A program made the position numbers and the translations under genes. A stretch of DNA of 23,059 nt, from assembly GCA_035532215.1 (NCBI GenBank), contig DATKRK010000195.1, forward strand, positions 1 through 23,059, read 5' to 3'. Shown here in pieces: positions 14,039 to 20,251 of the stretch (positions within the stretch are counted from its first letter, which is position 1; every line of letters begins with the position of its first letter). The notes under the pieces were generated by a model that saw only the letters and a program-made list of their open reading frames with translations, ran no database searches and was not told the DNA's origin. Source of the stretch: JAICIG01 sp035532215 (GTDB lineage Bacteria > Planctomycetota > Planctomycetia > Pirellulales > JAICIG01).

Positions 14039-14228
14039 GCGCGGGTTTTCGGTGCAGGCGTCCCGCCTGACGCCGCCTTTGAGCGTCTCGCCCGCCGCAT
14101 TCTGCAGCCGGGACGCCAGCGCCACAATGGCGGAAATCGGGGCGCCGTCCGACGGCCAATTACCTTGTCGCCCGCATCCGTTTGGAATCTAATGGACCAA
14201 ACGCGATTCGACGACTAAGGTTTCGAGC

Positions 14229-15419
14229 ATGCGGTTTCTTGCCAGACGATTCGACAACCGAGACGTGATTCAACTGGAGATCGCCGCTGGACGCCTGGCG
14301 AGCGTCAAGGCGGTCGAGGGGCGCCATCCCGCCCATGCGACGTTGCCCTGGGTCTCGCCCGGCTGGATCGACTTGCAAGTCAACGGCTATCGCGGCCAGG
14401 AGTTCAGTTCGAAGGAGTTGACTCCCGAAAAGGTCGCGACCATCGTCCGCGACCATTGGGCCTTTGGCGTCACTTCACTCTGCCCCACGCTGACCACGCA
14501 AAGCTTCGAGTGCCTGGTTCACGGCATGCAGGCCATCGATTTCGCCTGCCGCAGTTTTCCCGACGTCACCCGCTCGGTGGCGGGCATCCATCTGGAAGGG
14601 CCTTACTTCGACGAAGAAGACGGACCCCGGGGCGCCCACCCTCGCGAACATTGTCGCCGGCCGACCTGGGATGAGTTCCAGCACTTGCAGGAAGCGGCGG
14701 GCGGACGGATTCGGCTGTTGACGATGTCGCCTCATTTCGAGGAAGCGCCGGCGTTCATCACCCGAGTTTCGGCTAGCGGCGTGATCGTGGCGATCGGGCA
14801 CACAGGCGCCAACAGCCGGCAGATTCGCGCCGCCGTCGACGCCGGCGCGCGGCTCAGCACGCATCTGGGCAATGGAGCGCATCGGATGCTGCGCCGACAC
14901 CCCAACTATATTTGGGATCAGTTGGCCGAGGACCGCTTGACGGCAAGCCTGATCGTCGACGGCTGGCATCTGCCGCCCGAAGTCGTGAAAACGATGGTCC
15001 GCGCGAAGACTCCGCAGCGTTGCATCCTGGTGAGCGACGTTTCCGGATTGGCCGGCTTGCCGCCCGGCCGCCACGCCAGCAGCGGCGGCGAGATCGACAT
15101 CCTGCCCGACGGCCGCTTGCTGATCGCGGGCCAAGATCAATTGCTGGCCGGAGCCTCGGCGCCGATCGGCGTCGGCATCGCCAACGTGATGGCATTCGCC
15201 GGGGTCGACCTGGCGACCGCCATCGACATGGCCGTGACGCATCCGGCCAGGCTGTTAGGTCAAACGCCCGGCAGCCTGCGACCGGGCGACGCGGCCGACC
15301 TGGTGCTGTTTGAGATGTCGCCGGATGTGCCTGCCCCGCAATTGACGGTCACGGCCGTTTTGTCCGCGGGCGAAGTCGTCTTCGGCAGCGTCAAGGAATC
15401 GCGGGACGGGGCCAATTGA
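14229..15419 (+). CDS. nagA: N-acetylglucosamine-6-phosphate deacetylase-like amidohydrolase
   Basis: NagA removes the acetyl group from GlcNAc-6-phosphate, giving glucosamine-6-phosphate and acetate in amino-sugar breakdown or wall recycling. The 396-residue product is family length. Visible motifs are IDLQVNG (47-53), HLEGPYF with Glu123, GAHP with His137, GHTGA with His191, THLGNGAHRM with His212, DGWH with His247, and the catalytic-type Asp270 in LVSD. Their spacing agrees with E. coli NagA (Glu131, His195, His216, His251, Asp273). The sequence differs from classic NagA at several motifs (THLGN rather than THLFN, VSD rather than TDA), so a related amino-sugar substrate is possible. The ATG at 14229 has AAGG 9 nt upstream. 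The gene stands alone; no nagB or transporter is nearby. Confidence 0.86.
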   Translation: MRFLARRFDNRDVIQLEIAAGRLASVKAVEGRHPAHATLPWVSPGWIDLQVNGYRGQEFSSKELTPEKVATIVRDHWAFGVTSLCPTLTTQSFECLVHGMQAIDFACRSFPDVTRSVAGIHLEGPYFDEEDGPRGAHPREHCRRPTWDEFQHLQEAAGGRIRLLTMSPHFEEAPAFITRVSASGVIVAIGHTGANSRQIRAAVDAGARLSTHLGNGAHRMLRRHPNYIWDQLAEDRLTASLIVDGWHLPPEVVKTMVRAKTPQRCILVSDVSGLAGLPPGRHASSGGEIDILPDGRLLIAGQDQLLAGASAPIGVGIANVMAFAGVDLATAIDMAVTHPARLLGQTPGSLRPGDAADLVLFEMSPDVPAPQLTVTAVLSAGEVVFGSVKESRDGAN

Positions 15420-15580
15420 TTTTGGCCCGGCGTCGTTCGGAAAAAGAATGGCTCTGGCGGCAGTGCCGAGAGCGCGGCAAATCGACGCATGATAGCGTGC
15501 GAAAGAGCACTCTTGAATCGCGCGCTCAGCCCTTGATCCATTCGCTTCGAAACGCTGAATAAACGCGCTCGCCAAATACA

Positions 15581-15636
15581 ACGGCCCATCGACATTCGGG
15601 CGCTGAGCCGGAGCGTCGATGGGCCGTGGAGTTTTT
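15581..15636. terminator. Bidirectional terminator between the deacetylase and BON genes
   Basis: A perfect 13-bp inverted repeat pairs ACGGCCCATCGAC (15581-15593) with GTCGATGGGCCGT (15615-15627). On the plus strand it is followed by GGAGTTTTT; on the minus strand by TGTATTTGG. It sits between convergent genes ending at 15419 and 15656 and so probably serves both. Confidence 0.82.
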
Positions 15637-15655
15637 ATGGAATATTTGGATTGAT

Positions 15656-15931
15656 TCAAGTCACCGCTGCAATGGCCGGACTGTAAGCCACGTCGACATT
15701 GTCCACGAATTGCAAGACGCCCGCCACGCGACAGCAGCAGCTTTGGCACAACTGCTTTTCGTAAAAGGTGTGGACCCTTCCGCGGAGGGTTACCGTGCCG
15801 TTGCGCGCTTCAACTTGCAAGTTACGCAGGCCAGGAACATGCCGCCCGACGAGGAAGCTGAGAACACGACGTTCCAGGTCGAGGTCGGCGGAGTTCGAAT
15901 GGTTCGAAACCTTGGCGGACGTGGACACCAT
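15656..15931 (-). CDS. BON-domain protein
   Basis: The 91-residue product is essentially one BON domain. BON domains are thought to bind phospholipid membranes or surfaces and occur in stress proteins such as OsmY. The region LERRVLSFLVGRHVPGLRNL, then VEARNGTVTLRGRV with the central Gly residues, then VAGVLQFVDNVDVAY near the end, fits the alpha-beta-beta pattern of the family. No signal peptide is visible, so cytoplasmic location is likely. Cys residues cluster at about 62-67 (CQSCCC), which is unusual for BON. The ATG at 15931 is preceded by a perfect AGGAGG with 10-nt spacing. A near-perfect sigma-54 promoter lies about 45 bp upstream, suggesting activator-dependent expression. The neighbours do not point to a pathway. 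Confidence 0.85.
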   Translation of the reverse strand: MVSTSAKVSNHSNSADLDLERRVLSFLVGRHVPGLRNLQVEARNGTVTLRGRVHTFYEKQLCQSCCCRVAGVLQFVDNVDVAYSPAIAAVT

Positions 15932-15941
15932 TTGCTTGAAT

Positions 15942-15947
15942 CCTCCT
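15942..15947 (-). promoter_or_regulatory. Strong Shine-Dalgarno of the BON gene
   Basis: AGGAGG on the minus strand with 10 nt to the ATG at 15931. Many starts in this window lack such a site, so high translation of the BON gene is suggested. Confidence 0.8.
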
Positions 15948-15974
15948 GTGATTGATTAAAGTTCCCTTTAGGAT

Positions 15975-15991
15975 TGCAATAGTCGTGCCAA
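15975..15991 (-). promoter_or_regulatory. Sigma-54 (RpoN) promoter of the BON gene
   Basis: The minus strand reads TTGGCACGACTATTGCA. This matches the sigma-54 consensus TGGCAC-N5-TTGCW exactly. The invariant GG (15989-15988) and GC (15977-15976) are separated by 10 nt, as required. The predicted transcription start is near 15964, giving a leader of about 33 nt that includes the AGGAGG site. Sigma-54 promoters need an AAA+ enhancer-binding activator; none is encoded in this window. Confidence 0.78.
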
Positions 15992-16026
15992 TCGCAACGC
16001 CCAAGGCCGGCAAATGCGTCGTTGTC

Positions 16027-16059
16027 GATGTAAGCCACATCATTTCCGGTAATTAACGG
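16027..16059. promoter_or_regulatory. Two palindromes upstream of the sigma-54 promoter
   Basis: GATGT-AAGCC-ACATC (16027-16041) is a 5-5-5 dyad. CCGGTAATTAACGG (16046-16059) is a palindrome broken at one pair. They lie about 40-80 bp upstream of the -24 element, within the usual range for sigma-54 activator sites. Assignment as operators is inference from position and symmetry. Confidence 0.35.
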
Positions 16060-16104
16060 CCCTCAGGCTTTTGCCCAGGCTCCGGAAGAAGCGAGCGGAG
16101 TTTG

Positions 16105-16195
16105 AAAAACGGACTCTCGCTGTACAAGGTGCAATCATTCCGGCGCCTGCGTGCGCGGCAGTCGCCTACTCGTAAAGCATCACAGCGAGAGCCGT
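16105..16195. other. Structured intergenic element, nested hairpins (possible terminator or small RNA)
   Basis: Outer arms ACGGACTCTCGCTGT (16109-16123) and ACAGCGAGAGCCGT (16182-16195) pair over 14 bp with one bulged A. Inside is a second hairpin at 16142-16166, GGCG-C-CTGC...GCAG-T-CGCC. Read on the minus strand the outer stem is followed by TTTTT (16109-16105), like a terminator. No gene is supported around it; the 15960-16303 gap otherwise contains only the sigma-54 control region and a weak AAGCAC...GTGCTT hairpin near 16230-16250. Confidence 0.5.
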
Positions 16196-16303
16196 TAAGC
16201 CGCCCCGCAGCATGCGGTTTTATCTTCGCACAAAGCACTTGTTTTGTGCTTGTTTTCCAATCTATTCAATCTTCCCCAACTAACAGATGCATGGGCTGCG
16301 TAT

Positions 16304-16333
16304 TTGACGGGTCATACGCCACGGCCCTATGAT
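16304..16333 (+). promoter_or_regulatory. Sigma-70-type promoter candidate for mqnD
   Basis: TTGACG (16304-16309) and TATGAT (16328-16333) are separated by 18 bp. Both hexamers differ from consensus at only one position. The expected transcription start near 16340 gives a leader of about 80 nt before the mqnD ATG at 16422. Confidence 0.5.
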
Positions 16334-16421
16334 GCGACGGGTCCGGCAGCGCCGGAAGGCCGTTTCGGGCGAATTCGATCAAGTCGAATGGGGCTGCCCG
16401 TTAGAAAACCGAGAAGTTGAG

Positions 16422-17282
16422 ATGCCACACACCAAGCAATTGATTCGCGTCGGGCATAGCCCCGATCCCGACGACGCCTTCATGTTCCACGCGCTGGCGA
16501 ATGGAAAGATCGACACCGGAGACTATGAATTCCGGCACGAATTGGTCGACATCGAGACGTTGAACCAGCGAGCCTTTCAGGGAGAACTGGAGCTGACGGC
16601 GGTCAGTCTGCACGCCTACGCGCATCTGACCGATAAATACGCACTTTGCCCCTGCGGCGCCAGCATGGGCGACCGCTACGGCCCAATGGTCGTCGCTCGA
16701 CAGAAGTGTACTCTTCCCGAGTTGCAAGAAAAATCCATCGCCGTGCCCGGCAAGCTGACGACCGCCTATCTGGCGCTGCGGCTCTGTTTAGGTTGCGATT
16801 TCCGCGCGGTCTTGGTTCCCTTCGACCAGATTCTGGACGCCGTCGAAGCCGGAGAATACCAGGGTCAACCGATCGAGGCCGGGCTGATTATTCACGAAGG
16901 CCAACTGACTTACGGCGATCGCAAACTCGAACTGATCGTCGATACCGGCAAGTGGTGGTTCGACGAGACCGGGCTGCCATTGCCGTTGGGCGCCAACGCC
17001 ATCCGCAAGGACCTTGGCCCTGCCGTGATGCACGACGTCAATCGACTGCTGAAGGAGAGCATTCGCTACGGCCTGGAGCATCGCGACGAAGCGCTCGATT
17101 ACGCCTTGCAATACGGCCGCGATCTCGATCGCAGCCGCGCCGATACGTTCGTGGGCATGTACGTCAACGATTGGACGCTCGACTTCGGCCCCCGAGGCCG
17201 ACAGGCCGTGACCGAACTGCTCGCTCGCGGACACGCCGCGGGGGTCGTTCCGCAACTGGTGCGGCCCGAGTTTATCGACTAG
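16422..17282 (+). CDS. mqnD: 1,4-dihydroxy-6-naphthoate synthase MqnD (futalosine menaquinone pathway)
   Basis: MqnD converts cyclic dehypoxanthine futalosine to 1,4-dihydroxy-6-naphthoate, a late ring-forming step of the alternative menaquinone route. From the ATG at 16422 the product is 286 residues, the family length. It has the characteristic N-terminal HSPDPDDAFMFHALANGKID at about 12-31. Further family-like segments are ELTAVSLHAYAHL, CGASMGDRYGPMVVA, SIAVPGKLTTAYLALRL and GLIIHEGQLTY, with LPLGANAIRKDLG near 187. The fold is a periplasmic-binding-protein-like two-lobe structure. The frame extends upstream to 16329, but those residues do not resemble the family. This implies the organism makes menaquinone by the futalosine route rather than the classical Men route. 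The small membrane-protein gene follows 26 bp downstream. Confidence 0.94.
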   Translation: MPHTKQLIRVGHSPDPDDAFMFHALANGKIDTGDYEFRHELVDIETLNQRAFQGELELTAVSLHAYAHLTDKYALCPCGASMGDRYGPMVVARQKCTLPELQEKSIAVPGKLTTAYLALRLCLGCDFRAVLVPFDQILDAVEAGEYQGQPIEAGLIIHEGQLTYGDRKLELIVDTGKWWFDETGLPLPLGANAIRKDLGPAVMHDVNRLLKESIRYGLEHRDEALDYALQYGRDLDRSRADTFVGMYVNDWTLDFGPRGRQAVTELLARGHAAGVVPQLVRPEFID

Positions 17283-17308
17283 GCGGCGGGTGCGCCGCCG
17301 GGACGACC

Positions 17309-17572
17309 ATGCCCCCTCCCGCCCCCCCGCCGGCTCGCAGCCCTTGGCTTTCGATCGTGCTGGCCTCGGTCGTAGGGCTGTTTCTGTTCGTGGTCTTGCT
17401 GCTGTTGACCGGCGGCGCAGCGATCGCCATCGGCGGTGCAGCGATCGTGGCGATTTTGGCGTTTTGCTTCGCCGCGCTGCACTATCTCGTTTGGGGCTGG
17501 TGGCTGGGCGGCATGATCCGCCGAGAAGCCGAAGAGGAAGAAGAGTCGTCGGAGAACAATGGCGATCGCTAG
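17309..17572 (+). CDS. Small two-helix membrane protein
   Basis: The 87-residue product starts MPPPAPPPARSPWLSIVLAS. Two hydrophobic helices at about 13-35 (WLSIVLASVVGLFLFVVLLL) and about 37-65 (GGAAIAIGGAAIVAILAF, then HYLVWGWWLGG) are followed by an acidic cytoplasmic-looking tail (RREAEEEEESSENNGDR). The Pro-rich start, clean helices and charged tail support a real gene. The start ATG at 17309 has GGGACGACC before it, a weak ribosome-binding site. It follows mqnD by 26 bp on the same strand and is probably co-transcribed, but nothing links it to menaquinone chemistry beyond position. I recognise no family. Confidence 0.68.
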   Translation: MPPPAPPPARSPWLSIVLASVVGLFLFVVLLLLTGGAAIAIGGAAIVAILAFCFAALHYLVWGWWLGGMIRREAEEEEESSENNGDR

Positions 17573-17642
17573 CGGCGTTTCGGCCTGCCCTTGGGCGCAG
17601 CCCGGAGAATTGTTAAGATTCCGCCGCCCCGAAGTCGGCGGC

Positions 17643-17899
17643 TAAGGGCCGAACGAAAAATAACTTCCAGGTTTGACCTAGAAATGAAGTAACTGCGGCA
17701 TCGGAGGGTTTGCGATATCCGTTTGAGATTGGGCCGCAGTTACTTCATTATTGGAAATGGCGAGTTTTCTACAGCGGCCGTCCCAACTCCTTGAAAGAGA
17801 AAACCCGCCATCACCTGATGTTGCCTAGCAAGATCAATCGGAGGCGGCTTTTCTCTTTCAACTGGGCCAAACCTGGAAGTTATTTTTCGGCGGCCCCTA
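17643..17899. repeat. Complex nested palindromic element upstream of the glycosyltransferase gene
   Basis: Outer arms 17654-17675 and 17868-17889 are perfect inverted copies of 22 bp (CGAAAAATAACTTCCAGGTT plus two bases), with weaker complementarity out to 17643 and 17899. Inside, arm A pairs 17683-17699 with 17733-17749 (perfect 17 bp, AATGAAGTAACTGCGGC). Arm B pairs 17791-17809 with 17843-17861 (18 of 19). A competing stem pairs 17758-17771 with 17798-17811 (13 of 14) and shares bases with arm B, so the two cannot form together. No convincing protein is encoded. It could be a mobile palindromic element or a structured RNA. The copy number in the genome cannot be judged here. Confidence 0.85.
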
Positions 17900-17907
17900 A
17901 TGAGGTC

Positions 17908-17914
17908 AAGGAGG
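17908..17914 (+). promoter_or_regulatory. Shine-Dalgarno that fixes the glycosyltransferase start
   Basis: AAGGAGG with 6 nt to the GTG at 17921. It lies downstream of an in-frame ATG at 17900, which would put the site inside the coding region, so 17921 is preferred. Confidence 0.75.
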
Positions 17915-17920
17915 ACCGTG

Positions 17921-18982
17921 GTGAAACTGCTGGCGCTGATCGAGGGTCCGGACCACGTCTGCTACCGCTATCGGATCAAGGCCTTCGAACCGGCGCTGGC
18001 GGAACACGGCTGGACGCTCGAAGCGATTCCGCTTACCAAGCGCAGTTTGCCTCGGATCGCGCAGCTTCGCCGGGCGGCCGCAGCCGACGTCGTCGTCTTG
18101 CAGCGCAAATTGCTGCCGCTCTGGCAACTGCGCATCTTGCGCAAAGCCGCCAAGGCATTGATCTACGACTTCGACGACGCACTATTTCATCGCGACAGCT
18201 ATCATCCCAAGGGCCTGCGTAGCTGGCGGCGGCTGGCCCGCTTTTGGGCCGCGATCTACGCCGCCGATGCCGTGACGGCCGGCAATGAATTCTTGCAGGG
18301 CCAGGCCACGGCTTACGTGCCGGCCGAACGCGTTCATTGTTTTCCAACCTGCATCGCCCCTGGCCGGTATCGCGCCGCTCGGCACGGGCGGCAAGGCGGC
18401 GAGGCGAAGTTGGTTTGGATCGGGCAGCGCAGCACGCTGCCGAGCTTGCACCAGGCCGAAGTCGGCCTGGCAGCGGCTGCCGAGCTTCTGCCCGGCTTGG
18501 AGCTGCGCGTCGTCTCCGATGTGTTTCCGAACTTGAGCGGCATCCGGGTCGCCGGCCGTCCTTGGTCGGCCGCGACTGAGGCGGAGGAGTTGGCCGATGC
18601 CGATATCGGCGTGAGTTGGCTGCCCGACGACGCCTGGAGCCGGGGCAAGTGCGGGTTGAAGGTGTTGCAATTCATGGCCGCCGGGCTGCCGGTCGTGGCG
18701 AACCCCGTTGGCGTGCATTGCCAGATGGTGGTCCATGGCGAAACCGGTTTCTTGGCCCGCACTCCGCAGGAATGGGCGCAGGCGATTTCGCAGTTGGCGG
18801 CCGATGCCGAATTGCGAACCCGCTTGGGAACGGCCGGTCGGCGCCTGGCCGAAGAGCGATACGGCGTAAACCGCTGGGCCGCGCGAATGATCGGGCTGTT
18901 GAATCGCCTGGTATGCCCTGCGGCCGCGGCGGCAAGGCGGCGCTCGGCAAGGTCCTCCGAGATGGCGGAGGCCGCGCATTGA
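17921..18982 (+). CDS. GT4-like glycosyltransferase (GT-B fold)
   Basis: This probably transfers a sugar from a nucleotide-sugar donor to an envelope or extracellular glycan; donor and acceptor are unknown. From the GTG at 17921 it is 353 residues. The N-terminal lobe shows VKLLALIEGPDHVCYRYRI, then LIYDFDDALFHR at about 83-94 and ADAVTAGNEFL. The C-terminal donor-binding lobe has VSWLPDDAWSRGKCGLKVLQ, then FMAAGLPVVANPVG, and VVHGETGFLA, as in GT4 enzymes that use the E/K-x7-E region. Perfect AAGGAGG lies 6 nt before the start. The palindromic element ends 21 bp upstream. Its stop codon overlaps the start of the lipoprotein metallopeptidase gene (TTGA), indicating translational coupling. No membrane helix is visible, so it works at the cytoplasmic face. 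Confidence 0.85.
   Translation: MKLLALIEGPDHVCYRYRIKAFEPALAEHGWTLEAIPLTKRSLPRIAQLRRAAAADVVVLQRKLLPLWQLRILRKAAKALIYDFDDALFHRDSYHPKGLRSWRRLARFWAAIYAADAVTAGNEFLQGQATAYVPAERVHCFPTCIAPGRYRAARHGRQGGEAKLVWIGQRSTLPSLHQAEVGLAAAAELLPGLELRVVSDVFPNLSGIRVAGRPWSAATEAEELADADIGVSWLPDDAWSRGKCGLKVLQFMAAGLPVVANPVGVHCQMVVHGETGFLARTPQEWAQAISQLAADAELRTRLGTAGRRLAEERYGVNRWAARMIGLLNRLVCPAAAAARRRSARSSEMAEAAH
18967..18971 (+). promoter_or_regulatory. Shine-Dalgarno supporting a TTG start
   Basis: GGAGG with 7 nt to the TTG at 18979, within the end of the glycosyltransferase gene. It supports TTG as the start codon of the downstream lipoprotein. Confidence 0.7.
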
Positions 18983-19800
18983 AAGTCCGTCAGACGCACT
19001 TCGCATTAGTGATCGCGATTTCGATCGCCGCCGCCTGCTGGGCCCTACCGGGTTGCGTCGGTCTCTCTCGGCCCGTCTCGACCTTGCCGACGAAGCACAC
19101 GCTGGTCATCGATCCGCTCATCGTCTACAGCGATTTCAGCTTGCCGCCCCACCATCGGCTGCTCGACGATTTGGTCGCGGAGCGCGGCGAACTGCTGGCC
19201 AAGCTCGATTTGCCGAAAACCGAGGAGCCGGTCCACATCTATCTCTTCGAGTCGGAGGATCGCTTTCACGAGTTCATCGGCAAGCACTTTCCCGACTTTC
19301 CGGTGCGGCGCGCGTTCTTCGTCGAAACCGACACGCGGCTGACGGTGTATGCGCACTGGGGCGATCGGGTGGCCGAAGACTTGCGGCACGAAGTGTCGCA
19401 CGGCTATCTGCACGCGGTCGTGCCCAATCTGCCGTTGTGGCTCGACGAAGGCCTGGCCGAAAACGCCGAGGTGCCGCGCGGCGAGGGCGGCTTGAACCGC
19501 CCGCACGTGGAACTGCTGCTGGAGAACCTGGAGAATTACGGCTGGCGGCCGAATCTCGAACGCCTCGAGCGCATCGACTCGGCGGCCGAGATGACGCAGA
19601 TCGACTATGCCGAGGCATGGGCCTGGATGCATCTGTTGATGGAAACCGATCCCGCTCGGCGCCGGCTCGTCCACGACTACTTGAGCGAACTGCGCAAAGG
19701 CGGTCCGCCGCCCCTGTTTGCGCCTCGCGTCAAAGGCTGGTTCCCCCAGGCCGACGAACTGCTGATTGCCCACCTTCGTTCGCTAGCGGCGACTCGATAG
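18979..19800 (+). CDS. Lipoprotein with HExxH metallopeptidase motif (DUF1570-like)
   Basis: From the TTG at 18979 the product is 273 residues. Residues 1-26 (MKVRQTHFALVIAISIAAAC, then WALPGC) form a lipoprotein signal with lipobox LPGC and lipidated Cys26. The core carries RHEVSHGYLH (zinc ligands His137 and His141, catalytic Glu138) and WLDEGLAE with Glu157 as probable third ligand, the gluzincin pattern of peptidase-MA/DUF1570 proteins common in planctomycetes. The substrate is unknown, and the family's activity is mostly predicted. The start overlaps the glycosyltransferase stop by four bases, and GGAGG lies 7 nt upstream. Frame open upstream to 18616 merely overlaps the glycosyltransferase. 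The pair suggests an envelope or exopolysaccharide role, which is inference. Confidence 0.85.
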   Translation: MKVRQTHFALVIAISIAAACWALPGCVGLSRPVSTLPTKHTLVIDPLIVYSDFSLPPHHRLLDDLVAERGELLAKLDLPKTEEPVHIYLFESEDRFHEFIGKHFPDFPVRRAFFVETDTRLTVYAHWGDRVAEDLRHEVSHGYLHAVVPNLPLWLDEGLAENAEVPRGEGGLNRPHVELLLENLENYGWRPNLERLERIDSAAEMTQIDYAEAWAWMHLLMETDPARRRLVHDYLSELRKGGPPPLFAPRVKGWFPQADELLIAHLRSLAATR

Positions 19801-20251
19801 CGCTCTGTCGCGCCGGACTCGTCGCCCTGGTGGGCCGGACGCCCTCGCCCCGCAAAGCAAACGGACCGCTCCAAACGCCTCGCGTGTCGCGCAATCGCAG
19901 AGGCTCGCCAGCGCCAGCGGCGCCGCGCAAGGCACGAAAGCCTTGGCTTCACAACTTATTATGGAGAAAACATTTACGACGACTTGCCGAGCGCGAGACC
20001 AAAGCCCGCGGCGGCGCGACGCCCCAGCGTAGAATAATTATCTTGCCATGCCCGCGCGGTAGGATATAGTCGAATGAGGCCCGGAGCGCTGGCCGAGGGG
20101 CGAGGCGAGGTCGTCTTCTGCAACCAACTCATTCGGGCTTTGCGTCTTTTCTCTTTTTTCGGCCGCTCCGTCGCACGTCTGTGTCGGGTTCCAAAACCAA
20201 GCACGGTATCTCGGAAAACGTTGCTTTTGCGTATTGGGCTGACGTCTCTTC
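19801..20251. other. Intergenic region without a supported gene
   Basis: About 450 bp between the metallopeptidase and the oxygenase. It holds the inverted GC-rich repeat unit at 19832-19850, an A/T-rich stretch near 20028-20045 (AGAATAATTATCTT) that may hold a promoter, and a pyrimidine-rich run near 20145-20160. Frames open through it translate to Arg/Ser-rich sequence without family resemblance. No terminator with a T-run is apparent after 19800. Confidence 0.5.
19832..19850 (-). repeat. GGGCGAGGGCG-type repeat, inverted single copy
   Basis: On the minus strand this reads GGGCGAGGGCGTCCGGCCC. It matches the unit repeated at 21379-21462 on the plus strand with one difference. It lies 32 bp after the metallopeptidase stop. 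Confidence 0.75.

Noticed and set aside
13371..14192. 273-codon plus-strand frame overlapping the secreted-protein gene
   Set aside because: It runs through the strong terminator at 13995-14038 and is Arg/Ser-rich; the 13441 frame with its signal peptide is the real one.
16053..16238. 61-codon minus-strand frame in the BON/mqnD gap
   Set aside because: It runs through the nested hairpins, is Arg/Cys-rich and has no ribosome-binding site.
17636..17894. Target-site duplication CGGCGGC flanking the nested palindrome
   Set aside because: The right copy overlaps the extended inverted repeat and a 7-bp GC-only match is expected often here.
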